A stretch of 64,000 nt of DNA, from positions 992,001 through 1,056,000 of the forward strand of contig NZ_CP036282.1 in the NCBI RefSeq assembly GCF_006974105.1, given 5' to 3'. Below the pieces are notes generated by a model. That model ran no database searches. It was given only the letters and a program-made list of their open reading frames with translations, and had not been told where the DNA came from. Below are positions 47,566 through 55,109 of the stretch, piece by piece. Both the position numbers and the translations under genes were made by a program. Numbering within the stretch: position 1 is the first letter of the stretch; each line of letters opens with the position of its first letter. The stretch comes from Rhodoferax aquaticus (GTDB lineage Bacteria; Pseudomonadota; Gammaproteobacteria; Burkholderiales; Burkholderiaceae_C).

Positions 47566-49176
47566 ATGCCCGCACTTCGCTCCAAGATCAACCCGCGCTC
47601 TTCTGCATTTGCTTCCAATGCCCAGCGCATGGGCGACTTGCTGGCAGAGGTGCAGCGCCTGGAGGCGATGGTGATTGCCGAGTCGGAGTCTAAGCTGGAT
47701 AAGTTTGAGAAACGCAAACAACTCCTTCCGCGCGAACGCGTGGCCCGCTTGCTCGACCGTGGCACCACGTTTCTAGAGCTCAGCCGTTTGGCGGGCCTCA
47801 ATATGCACGACGACGATGGCAAGAAGTCGGTCTTGGGCGGTGGCTCCATCGTGGGTATTGGCGTGGTGGCGGGCAAGCGCTGCTTGATCTCTGTGAACGA
47901 CAGCGCCGTCAAAGGTGGCACCGTGGCGCCCATGGGTTTGAAGAAAGGCCTGCGCGCACAAGACATTGCCCGCGAGAACAAGCTACCCATCATCTCCTTG
48001 GTCGAGAGTGGTGGTGCCAACCTGATGTACCAGAGCGAAATCTTCATTGAAGGGGGCCGCAGCTTCGCCAACCAAGCGCGCATGTCAGCCGCGGGCATTC
48101 CACAAATCTCAGTGGTGCACGGCTCCAGTACCGCGGGCGGCGCCTACCTGCCGGGTCTGTCGGACTATGTGATCTTGGTGCGTGGCCGCTCCAACATATT
48201 CCTGGCCGGGCCACCCTTGGTGAAGGCCGCCATTGGCGAAGACTGCACCGAAGATGAATTGGGGGGGGCCGAGACGCACGCTCAGGTCACGGGCTTGGGC
48301 GAATACCTGACCGAGGATGACGCACACGCCATTGCTATGGCTCGGGAGGTGATGGACAAGCTGCGCTGGGACGCTGTGCCCACATCGGCTGGCTTTGCTG
48401 AACCGCTGTTTGATGAGCAAGAACTGATGGGCATTGTCCCTGCCGACGAGCGCGAGCCTTACGACGTGCGCGAAGTCATCGCCCGCTTGGTCGATGGCTC
48501 AGACTTCTTGGAGTTCAAAGCTGAGTACGCGCCCGAGATGTTGTGTGGCCATGCACGCGTACACGGACAGCTGGTGGGCATCTTGGGTAACAACGGGCCG
48601 ATACAGCCCACAGGCTCCACCAAGGCGGCGCAGTTCATTCAACTCTGCGATCAAACCGGCACGCCCTTGGTCTTTCTGCAAAACACCACCGGCTATATGG
48701 TGGGCTCGGCGGCAGAGCGGGGCGGCGCGATCAAGCATGGCTCCAAGATGATCCAGGCCGTGGCGAATGCGCGCGTGCCCAAGTTCACCTTTGTGCTGGG
48801 CGGCTCCTACGGGGCGGGCAACTACGGCATGTGTGGCCGTGGGTTTGATCCGCGTTTCATCTTCGCCTGGCCCAGCGCGCGCACGGCGGTCATGGGCGGG
48901 GCGCAAGCTGCCAAGGTGATGGACATCTTGAATCGCTCCAAGATCGAGCGCATGGGCATGGAGGCCAATGAAGATGCCCTCAAAGCCATGTCGGATGGCC
49001 TACGCCTGCGCCTAGACAAAGAATCTGCCGCTTTGTTTGGTACTGCGCGCCTGTGGGACGACGGAATCATTGACCCGCGTGACACCCGCCGCATCTTGGG
49101 CTTGTGCCTGGCGTTGGCGGCTGAAGCTGACCAACGCCAACTGCGCCCCAACACCTTTGGCGTGGCCCGCATGTAA
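47566..49176 (+). CDS. Acyl-CoA carboxylase beta subunit (geranyl-CoA carboxylase/AtuC-like)
   Basis: Carboxyltransferase subunit of a biotin-dependent acyl-CoA carboxylase, 536 residues. STAGGAYLPGLSDYV, FLAGPPLVKAAIGE and GGSYGAGNYGMCGRG form the acyl-CoA/biotin sites. Where methylcrotonyl-CoA carboxylases have a GVxDHYAxDD segment and NNGxLFSESA, this protein has GLGEYLTEDD and NNGPIQPTGSTKAAQF, which I associate with geranyl-CoA carboxylase. Gene order beta-dehydrogenase-hydratase-alpha equals atuCDEF. The substrate is probably a branched unsaturated isoprenoid acyl-CoA; this is inference. Partner is the alpha subunit at 51420. Confidence 0.88.
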   Translation: MPALRSKINPRSSAFASNAQRMGDLLAEVQRLEAMVIAESESKLDKFEKRKQLLPRERVARLLDRGTTFLELSRLAGLNMHDDDGKKSVLGGGSIVGIGVVAGKRCLISVNDSAVKGGTVAPMGLKKGLRAQDIARENKLPIISLVESGGANLMYQSEIFIEGGRSFANQARMSAAGIPQISVVHGSSTAGGAYLPGLSDYVILVRGRSNIFLAGPPLVKAAIGEDCTEDELGGAETHAQVTGLGEYLTEDDAHAIAMAREVMDKLRWDAVPTSAGFAEPLFDEQELMGIVPADEREPYDVREVIARLVDGSDFLEFKAEYAPEMLCGHARVHGQLVGILGNNGPIQPTGSTKAAQFIQLCDQTGTPLVFLQNTTGYMVGSAAERGGAIKHGSKMIQAVANARVPKFTFVLGGSYGAGNYGMCGRGFDPRFIFAWPSARTAVMGGAQAAKVMDILNRSKIERMGMEANEDALKAMSDGLRLRLDKESAALFGTARLWDDGIIDPRDTRRILGLCLALAAEADQRQLRPNTFGVARM

Positions 49177-49225
49177 ACGCCACCCATCACCGCCCCTCCA
49201 ACCCATAACCACCCGAGAAGACACC

Positions 49226-50380
49226 ATGAAATTCACACCTGAGCATGAGCAAATTGCTGACACCGTCCGCAAATTCGTCGCCAACGAAATCAACCCCCAT
49301 CTGCCCGAGTGGGAAAAGGCCGGGCAGTTTCCCGCGCACCAGGTGTTTAAGAAAATGGGCGACTTGGGCCTCCTGGGCATCAAGTACCCCACCGAGTTTG
49401 GTGGCATGGGCTTGGACTTCAGCTACTCCATGGTGATGGCAGAGGCCCTGGGCGAATGCAACGCGGGCGGCGTGCCCATGGCGATTGGCGTGCAGACCGA
49501 CATGTGCACCCCAGCCTTGGCCCGCTTTGGCTCCGACGAGCTCCGCGCAAACTACCTCGCACCCAGCATTGCGGGTGACATGGTGGGCTGCATTGGCGTG
49601 AGCGAAGTGGGTGGCGGCTCGGATGTGGCAGCGCTAAAAACCACAGCCACCAAAGACGGCGACGACTACGTGATCAACGGCTCCAAGATGTGGATCACCA
49701 ATGGCATGCAGGCCGACTGGTGCTGCCTCTTGGCCAACACCTCTGAGGGTGCGGTGCACAAAAACAAATCGCTCATCGTGGTGCCTATGGATGCCGCTGG
49801 GATTACCCGCCAAAAGATTGAAAAAATTGGCATGCACTCCAGCGACACGGCGCAGCTCTTTTTTGACAATGTGCGCGTGCCACGGCGCAACCTCATTGGC
49901 CAAGAAGGCATGGGCTTTATGTTCCAGATGCTGCAATTCCAAGAAGAGCGGCTCTATGGTGCAGCGGGCTGCCTGCGCTCGCTAGACCGCCTCATCGACC
50001 AAACCATTGAGTACACCCGCCAGCGCAAAACCTTTGGCCAGCCTATTTTGAACAACCAAGTGGTGCACTTCCGTTTGGCCGAACTGCGCACTGAAGTAGA
50101 AGCCCTGCGCGCTCTGACCTATCGCGCCGTGGAGTCCTATGTAGGCGGCAAGGACGTGACCAAGTTGGCCTCCATGGCCAAGCTCAAAGCAGGCCGCTTG
50201 TCGCGTGAGGTGTCCGACAGCTGCTTGCAATACTGGGGGGGCATGGGCTTTACGGCCGACAACCCGATCTCCCAGTCCTACCGCGACAGCCGCTTGATCT
50301 CCATTGGCGGCGGTGCCGACGAAATCATGCTCGGCATCATCTGCAAGCTAGAAGGCACCCTGCCTGGTAAGGGCCAATAA
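49226..50380 (+). CDS. Acyl-CoA dehydrogenase (citronellyl-CoA dehydrogenase/AtuD-like)
   Basis: FAD enzyme of 384 residues from the ATG at 49226. SEVGGGSDVAALKTTA and KMWITNG are the FAD-binding signature region. FMFQMLQFQEERLYGA and QYWGGMGFTADNPI, then YRDSRLISIGGGADEIMLG make up the C-terminal domain. It begins MKFTPEHEQIADTVRKFV, unlike isovaleryl-CoA dehydrogenases, and resembles AtuD. It would introduce a 2,3-double bond to make the substrate of the carboxylase. It lies 49 bp after the beta-subunit gene. Substrate is inferred. Confidence 0.88.
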   Translation: MKFTPEHEQIADTVRKFVANEINPHLPEWEKAGQFPAHQVFKKMGDLGLLGIKYPTEFGGMGLDFSYSMVMAEALGECNAGGVPMAIGVQTDMCTPALARFGSDELRANYLAPSIAGDMVGCIGVSEVGGGSDVAALKTTATKDGDDYVINGSKMWITNGMQADWCCLLANTSEGAVHKNKSLIVVPMDAAGITRQKIEKIGMHSSDTAQLFFDNVRVPRRNLIGQEGMGFMFQMLQFQEERLYGAAGCLRSLDRLIDQTIEYTRQRKTFGQPILNNQVVHFRLAELRTEVEALRALTYRAVESYVGGKDVTKLASMAKLKAGRLSREVSDSCLQYWGGMGFTADNPISQSYRDSRLISIGGGADEIMLGIICKLEGTLPGKGQ

Positions 50381-50411
50381 GGCAGATTTGCGCCATCAAC
50401 AAGAGCCAAAT

Positions 50412-51299
50412 ATGCCACTGTCGCCCATGGATACTGCGCAAGCAGCTATCAATAGTGAAGCAAATCCGTTTCAAACCATTGCCGTAGAGCAGGTGGGCGG
50501 GGTGCTGCATGTACGCCTCAATCGCCCCGAATCGCGCAACGCCATGTCCTTGCACATGGTGGCAGAGCTGCGCCAAGCGCTGTTGTCGGCCGAGCAAAGC
50601 GCCGGCCAAACAGGTGCCGTGCGTGTGCTGGTGCTGCGCGGGGAGGGCGGCCACTTTTGCAGTGGAGCCGACCTCAAAGACATGGCGGCTGCGCGTGCAC
50701 GCTTGATGCAATCCCCGTCAGATGCAGCAGAGGCTGGCACGGGCTTGGACCCCATTGCCCAAGCCAACGCGGCGTTTGGTGAACTCTGTGCGGCCTATGC
50801 ACAGACGCCCTTGGCGGTGGTGGTTGTATTGGAAGGCACCGTCATGGGCGGCGGCTTTGGCCTAGCCTGTGTGGCCGATGTGGCCTTGGCCAGCACCACG
50901 GCCAGCTTCCGCTTGCCCGAAACATCCTTGGGTGTGGTGCCTGCCCAAATCGCGCCATTTTTAGTGGAGCGACTGGGCTACTCGCAGGCCAAGCGCTTGG
51001 CGGTCACCGGTGGTCGGCTGGACGCCGCCACTGCACTGGCCTTGGGCTTGGTGCATAGCGTGCACGCACCCGAAGCGGTTGAAGCGGCACTTAACCAAGT
51101 GTTGGTCGACATCTTGGCCTGTGCCCCCAATGCCTTAGCGGCCACCAAGTCGCTCATGGCGCGCGCCCGCTGGTGCGCGCCCCAGGACTTGGTGCACGAG
51201 GCCGCTCGCACCTTCTCCCAAGCCGCCCAAAGCCCAGAGGCCATGGAAGGCATGGGCGCATTTCTTCAAAAACGCAAACCCCAATGGGCCCTGCAATGA
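50412..51299 (+). CDS. Enoyl-CoA hydratase family protein (AtuE-like)
   Basis: Crotonase-fold protein, 295 residues from ATG 50412. LRGEGGHFCSGADLKDMA and VLEGTVMGGGFGLACVADV supply the two oxyanion-hole segments; LPETSLGVVPAQIAPF follows. By position it would hydrate a glutaconyl-CoA-type product, like isohexenylglutaconyl-CoA hydratase. The first ~20 residues (DTAQAAINSEAN) come from a repeat-like sequence, so the ancestral start may have been nearer FQTIAVEQ. Its stop overlaps an ATG at 51296 (ATGA), the remnant of the original start of the next gene. Confidence 0.85.
   Translation: MPLSPMDTAQAAINSEANPFQTIAVEQVGGVLHVRLNRPESRNAMSLHMVAELRQALLSAEQSAGQTGAVRVLVLRGEGGHFCSGADLKDMAAARARLMQSPSDAAEAGTGLDPIAQANAAFGELCAAYAQTPLAVVVVLEGTVMGGGFGLACVADVALASTTASFRLPETSLGVVPAQIAPFLVERLGYSQAKRLAVTGGRLDAATALALGLVHSVHAPEAVEAALNQVLVDILACAPNALAATKSLMARARWCAPQDLVHEAARTFSQAAQSPEAMEGMGAFLQKRKPQWALQ
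50434..50460 (+). repeat. Palindromic repeat relic in the hydratase 5' end
   Basis: TGCGCAAGCAGCTATCAATAG shares TGCGCAAGC.GCTAyCAA with the gltB relic at 13324. It encodes the hydratase's non-conserved N-terminal extension. Confidence 0.45.
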
Positions 51300-51419
51300 C
51301 TTTTTCAAAAATCTTGATCGCGAATCGGGGAGACCAGCCGCAGCGCGGTGCAGCGGCGAAGCCAAATTGCATGGCGCACGCAGTGCGCACAGGCGATTGC
51401 TCCCCGATGGGAGGTGGCC
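51296..51419 (+). pseudogene. Broken original start of the biotin carboxylase gene plus inserted hairpin sequence
   Basis: An ATG overlapping the hydratase stop opens MTFSKILIANRGD, a biotin-carboxylase N-terminus, which then runs out of frame to a stop at 51427. A 20-bp identical block (51314-51333) recurs at 51435-51454 in the functional gene. Between them lie IR ATCGGGGAG (51324-51332)/CTCCCCGAT (51400-51408), a hairpin GCGCAC-GCA-GTGCGC (51374-51388) and GCCGC/GCGGC. It reads as an insertion or duplication that displaced the ATGA-coupled start. Confidence 0.7.
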
Positions 51420-53405
51420 ATGTTTAACAAAATATTGATCGCGAATCGGGGAGAAATCGCCTGCCGGGTGATTCGCACCGCGCGTGACCTTGGCTACCAA
51501 ACGGTGGCGGTGTTCAGCGATGCCGACCGCGATGCACCCCATGTGCAGTTGGCAGACGAAGCCGTGCACATTGGCGCGTCGCCCGCTGCCCAGTCGTATC
51601 TGCGCGTTGCCGCCATTTTGGAAGCCGCCCGCAAAACCGGGGCGGACGCCGTTCACCCGGGCTATGGCTTTTTGAGCGAAAACGCTGGGTTTGCGCAGGC
51701 CTGTGTGGACGCGGGGTTGGTGTTCATCGGGCCGCCCGCCGCAGCGATTGAGGCCATGGGCGACAAGGCATTGGCTAAGCGCCGCATGCTGGACGCGGGT
51801 GTGCCCTGCGCACCGGGCTACTTGGGCCAAGAACAAGACAACGAGACTTTGTTGGCGCAGGCGGAAAAACTGGGCTACCCCTTGCTGGTCAAGGCGGTGG
51901 CAGGTGGGGGTGGCCGTGGTATGCGCTTGGTGCGTAGCGCCGCTGAGTTGCCGCAAGGCTTAGAGGGCGCACGCCGTGAGGCCTTGAGCGCATTTGGTGA
52001 CGGCACCTTGATGCTGGAGCGCCTGATCGACCATGGGCGCCATATTGAAATTCAGGTGTTTGCCGATGCCCATGGCAACGCGGTGTACTTGGGCGAACGC
52101 GATTGCACCGCACAGCGCCGCAGGCAAAAGGTGATTGAAGAGGCTCCTTCGCCAGTGGTGAGCCCCGCCATGCGCCAGGCCATGGGCCAAGACGCGGTAG
52201 CGGCTGCCTTGGCCGTGGGGTATCAGGGGGCAGGCACGGTGGAATTCATCGTGGATGAAAACCTCAAGCACTACTTCTTGGAAATGAACACCCGCTTGCA
52301 GGTGGAGCATCCGGTGACCGAAATGGTGACCGGCTTTGACCTGGTGGAGTGGCAGCTGCGTGTGGCCAGTGGTGAGCGCTTGCCAGTGAGCCAAGACCAA
52401 ATCCAGATGACGGGCCACGCCATCGAAGCCCGCTTGTATGTGGAAGACCCCTACGCCGCCTTCGCGCCGCAAACCGGCACGGTGCTGTGGTGGCAGCCGG
52501 AACAGGCGCTGCACGCTGGGGTGCGCATTGACCACGGCATACGCCAAGGCAGTGTGGTGTCGTCGTTTTACGACCCCATGGTGGCCAAAGTGATTGTCCA
52601 TGGCCGGGATCGTAATGACGCCATACGCCGCATGCGTGCTGCCTTGGCCCATGCGCCCTTGCTAGGCCTGCGCAACAACGGCCGCTTTTTGTCGGACTTG
52701 GTGGACCACCCGGCGTTTCGCGAAGCCAAGATGACCACCACCCTCATTGACCAATGGTTAGAGACCCAAGAGCCTTTGCTCCAAGCTCCTGTGGCGAGTG
52801 ACGAGGTCTGGCGCATCGCGGCACTTGCATTTGCCGTGCAGCACGGCAGCAGCTGGCGCGCCAACAGCGTGGCCGCCTTTGATGTGCGCTTGGCCTTGGG
52901 CGACAGCACACGCAGCTTGCGTGTACAACCGGGGCAGGGCGGTGAGGTGGTCGTGACCCAAGGCGGTACCAACCACGCATACCGTGGTGTGGCTTATCAA
53001 ACGGGCGCACTGTGCTATGAAATTGATGGCGTGCTACGCAGGCTGATTGCGGTGTTTGAGGGCAATGCCCTGCATCTTGCCATTGAGGAAACCTGCTTTG
53101 TATTCACAGAACCTTCTGCCATGCCCAGCGCTGACGCCTTGAAAGATGCCAGCCGCGCGCGCTCACCTGTGGCGGGACGGGTGACGCAGATTCTGGTGCA
53201 AGTAGGTGACACCGTGCAAGACGGCCAGCCCATGGTGTGCGTGGAAGCCATGAAGATGGAAATGTGGCTGAACGCGCAAGCCCATGGCACCGTGAAAGCG
53301 GTGCACACCCAAGTCGGCGAGCAGGTGGAGTCGGGGGCGCTCTTGGCGGAGTTAACCCTCGGCGAACCCGCAGCCACCCCCACCGCTTCTTCATCCGCAA
53401 CCTAG
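51420..53405 (+). CDS. Acyl-CoA carboxylase alpha subunit, biotin carboxylase + BCCP (AtuF-like)
   Basis: A 661-residue subunit that carboxylates biotin with ATP and bicarbonate. It has an N-terminal biotin carboxylase domain (KILIANRGEIACRVIRT; GGGGRGMRLV ATP loop; HPGYGFLSEN; EMNTRLQVEHPVTE), a linker domain (about 450-580), and a C-terminal biotinyl domain with EAMKMEM, whose Lys carries biotin. ATG 51420 follows GGGAGGTGG. This ribosome-binding site lies in inserted sequence that replaced the original start (51296-51419). It pairs with the beta subunit at 47566. The tail PAATPTASSSAT is low complexity. Confidence 0.93.
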   Translation: MFNKILIANRGEIACRVIRTARDLGYQTVAVFSDADRDAPHVQLADEAVHIGASPAAQSYLRVAAILEAARKTGADAVHPGYGFLSENAGFAQACVDAGLVFIGPPAAAIEAMGDKALAKRRMLDAGVPCAPGYLGQEQDNETLLAQAEKLGYPLLVKAVAGGGGRGMRLVRSAAELPQGLEGARREALSAFGDGTLMLERLIDHGRHIEIQVFADAHGNAVYLGERDCTAQRRRQKVIEEAPSPVVSPAMRQAMGQDAVAAALAVGYQGAGTVEFIVDENLKHYFLEMNTRLQVEHPVTEMVTGFDLVEWQLRVASGERLPVSQDQIQMTGHAIEARLYVEDPYAAFAPQTGTVLWWQPEQALHAGVRIDHGIRQGSVVSSFYDPMVAKVIVHGRDRNDAIRRMRAALAHAPLLGLRNNGRFLSDLVDHPAFREAKMTTTLIDQWLETQEPLLQAPVASDEVWRIAALAFAVQHGSSWRANSVAAFDVRLALGDSTRSLRVQPGQGGEVVVTQGGTNHAYRGVAYQTGALCYEIDGVLRRLIAVFEGNALHLAIEETCFVFTEPSAMPSADALKDASRARSPVAGRVTQILVQVGDTVQDGQPMVCVEAMKMEMWLNAQAHGTVKAVHTQVGEQVESGALLAELTLGEPAATPTASSSAT

Positions 53406-53413
53406 GAATCCCC

Positions 53414-54283
53414 ATGGAAAAAGCCATACTGACCTGCGCTCTGACGGGTGTGTTGACCAACCCCAAGCAGCACCCGGTGCCGGTAACGCCTGCGCAAATG
53501 GCTGCCGAAGCCAAAGACGCGTTCCATGCAGGTGCCAGCATCATGCATGTGCATGTGCGCAGCCAAGAAGAGGGCATGGGCCACATGCCCTCGTGGGACC
53601 CTGAAGTCGCAGCCCAAGTGGTTGACGCCATCCGTGAGGCATGCCCCGGCGTCATCATCAACTTAACCACGGGTGTTGTGGGCAAAGACATCTCCGGCCC
53701 CTTGAACTGCATACGCCGCGTCAAACCCGAGATTGCGGCGTGCAACGCGGGAAGCCTGAACTACCTCAAAATCAAAGACGATGGCCAGTGGGCGTGGCCC
53801 CCTATGGTGTTCGACAACCCGGTGGCCAAGGTGCAGCAATTCTTGGATGTGATGGGAGAAAGCGGCACGCACCCTGAGTTTGAGTGCTTTGACGTGGGCA
53901 TTGTGCGCAGCGTCACCATGTACCTCAAAGCGGGCATGCTCAAGCCCGAGATGGGCCGAGCAGAGTACAACTTGGTCATGGGCGTAGCCTCGGGCATGCC
54001 CTGCGACGCGGATCTCTTGGCCTTGTTGCCGCAATGGATGGCACCCAACAGCATTTGGCAAGCCACGCTGATTGGCCGCTCCGAGATATGGCCCGTGCAC
54101 CAAAAGACCGCTGACATGGGCGGCATGCTGCGCACTGGACTGGAAGATACGTTCTACTTGCCCAATGGTGAACGTGCCGCTGGCAATGGCGTCTTGATCG
54201 AGGCCTTGGCCCAATGCGCACAAAGGGCGGGCCGGTCAATCGCAACGCCTGCAGAAGCGCGGGCCTTGCTTGGACTCAAGTGA
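53414..54283 (+). CDS. 3-keto-acid cleavage enzyme (BKACE/DUF849)
   Basis: A 289-residue TIM-barrel zinc enzyme of the BKACE family, founded by 3-keto-5-aminohexanoate cleavage enzyme. Members condense a beta-keto acid with acetyl-CoA, giving acetoacetate plus a CoA ester. The Zn motif HVHVR (H45, H47) and INLTTGVVGKDISG are typical. ATG 53414 is 8 bp after the carboxylase stop; the frame is open much further upstream but overlaps it. In this operon it could cleave the carboxylated, hydrated intermediate's keto product in place of an HMG-CoA-lyase-type step; this is inference. Confidence 0.88.
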   Translation: MEKAILTCALTGVLTNPKQHPVPVTPAQMAAEAKDAFHAGASIMHVHVRSQEEGMGHMPSWDPEVAAQVVDAIREACPGVIINLTTGVVGKDISGPLNCIRRVKPEIAACNAGSLNYLKIKDDGQWAWPPMVFDNPVAKVQQFLDVMGESGTHPEFECFDVGIVRSVTMYLKAGMLKPEMGRAEYNLVMGVASGMPCDADLLALLPQWMAPNSIWQATLIGRSEIWPVHQKTADMGGMLRTGLEDTFYLPNGERAAGNGVLIEALAQCAQRAGRSIATPAEARALLGLK

Positions 54284-54342
54284 TCGTGTGGTTCAACTAT
54301 TGTCAGAAAACTTTGAATTAGTTCGCTGAACCCGAAAAGCCG

Positions 54343-54351
54343 TGCTACAAT
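54343..54351 (+). promoter_or_regulatory. Extended -10 promoter of tRNA-Arg
   Basis: TGCTACAAT is an extended -10 element (TG-N-TACAAT) ending 10 bp before the tRNA. No good -35 is seen at 17 bp, consistent with an extended -10 promoter. Confidence 0.5.
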
Positions 54352-54361
54352 ACACTTCTTA

Positions 54362-54438
54362 GCGGCTGTAGCTCAGCTGGATAGAGTACTTGGCTACGAA
54401 CCAAGGGGTCGTGGGTTCGATTCCTGCCAGCCGCACCA
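54362..54438 (+). tRNA. tRNA-Arg (ACG)
   Basis: A 77-nt cloverleaf with encoded CCA: acceptor GCGGCTG/CAGCCGC, anticodon stem CTTGG/CCAAG with loop CTACGAA (anticodon ACG), and T-loop TTCGATT. A34 would be deaminated to inosine to read CGU, CGC and CGA. It is followed by a strong terminator. Confidence 0.97.
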
Positions 54439-54444
54439 AAAAGT

Positions 54445-54479
54445 AAAGGTCTGCAATCGTAAGGTTGCAGACCTTTTTC
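54445..54479 (+). terminator. Terminator after tRNA-Arg
   Basis: AAAGGTCTGCAA and TTGCAGACCTTTTT form a ~12-bp stem with an 8-nt loop and a T run: a textbook intrinsic terminator ending the tRNA transcript before greB. Confidence 0.92.
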
Positions 54480-54544
54480 TTTTTCCGTTTCACTTTTGCA
54501 TGGTGCCCACTTGGGCACTATGAATCACGTGCACACTCTCCGCT

Positions 54545-55105
54545 ATGAGTAAAGCCTTCACCAAAGAGACAGACCAAGACGACGACGATGAAGTGCGCTT
54601 GCCCGCCATTCCTGCTGGCAGCAAGAACTACATCACACCAGCGGGCTATGCGGTCATGCGCCATGAACTGTTGGACTTGATTGACAACGAGCGCCCCAAG
54701 ATCGTGGAGGCTGTATTTTGGGCGGCTAGCAACGGCGATCGCTCCGAGAACGGGGACTATCTCTATGGCAAAAAACGCTTGCGTGAGATTGACCGCCGCA
54801 TCCGCTTCTTAACCAAGCGTCTAGAAATTGCCGAGGTGATTGACCCCTCGGTGCATCACGGTAACGAGCAGATTTTTTTTGGCGCGACCGTGCGTTACGC
54901 CGACGAAGAAGGTGTGGAACGCACCGTGACCATCAAAGGCATCGACGAGTCCAATAGCGCGGCGGGGGAGGTCAGTTGGATATCGCCCATCGCCCGCACC
55001 TTGCTCAAAGCACGTGAAGGCGATGTATTGAAGCTTTTGGTCCCTGGGCGTGTGAGTGAAATTGAGGTGCTCAGCGTGCAGTACCCCATGCCCCTAGCCG
55101 CTTAA
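54545..55105 (+). CDS. greB: Transcription elongation factor GreB
   Basis: Rescues backtracked RNA polymerase by stimulating transcript cleavage. A 186-residue protein with the N-terminal coiled coil whose tip carries the acidic NGDRSENGDYLYGK motif, and a C-terminal FKBP-like domain (EVSWISPIARTLLKAREGD). An acidic N-terminal extension (DQDDDDEVRLPA) of ~25 residues precedes the usual start. RRIRFLTKRLE identifies GreB rather than GreA. Convergent with spoT, with only 4 bp between stops. Confidence 0.95.
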   Translation: MSKAFTKETDQDDDDEVRLPAIPAGSKNYITPAGYAVMRHELLDLIDNERPKIVEAVFWAASNGDRSENGDYLYGKKRLREIDRRIRFLTKRLEIAEVIDPSVHHGNEQIFFGATVRYADEEGVERTVTIKGIDESNSAAGEVSWISPIARTLLKAREGDVLKLLVPGRVSEIEVLSVQYPMPLAA

Positions 55106-55109
55106 GCCA

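Noticed and set aside
51173..51427. 84-codon frame covering the end of the hydratase and the first biotin-carboxylase start
   Set aside because: Most of it overlaps the hydratase in another frame; only the part from 51296 is meaningful, as a broken gene start.
47566..53405. Leucine-type methylcrotonyl-CoA carboxylase (liu) operon
   Set aside because: Gene order and beta-subunit motifs fit the geranyl-CoA carboxylase group better, and an HMG-CoA lyase gene is missing; the MerR regulator alone favours liu, so this stays open to a phylogeny.
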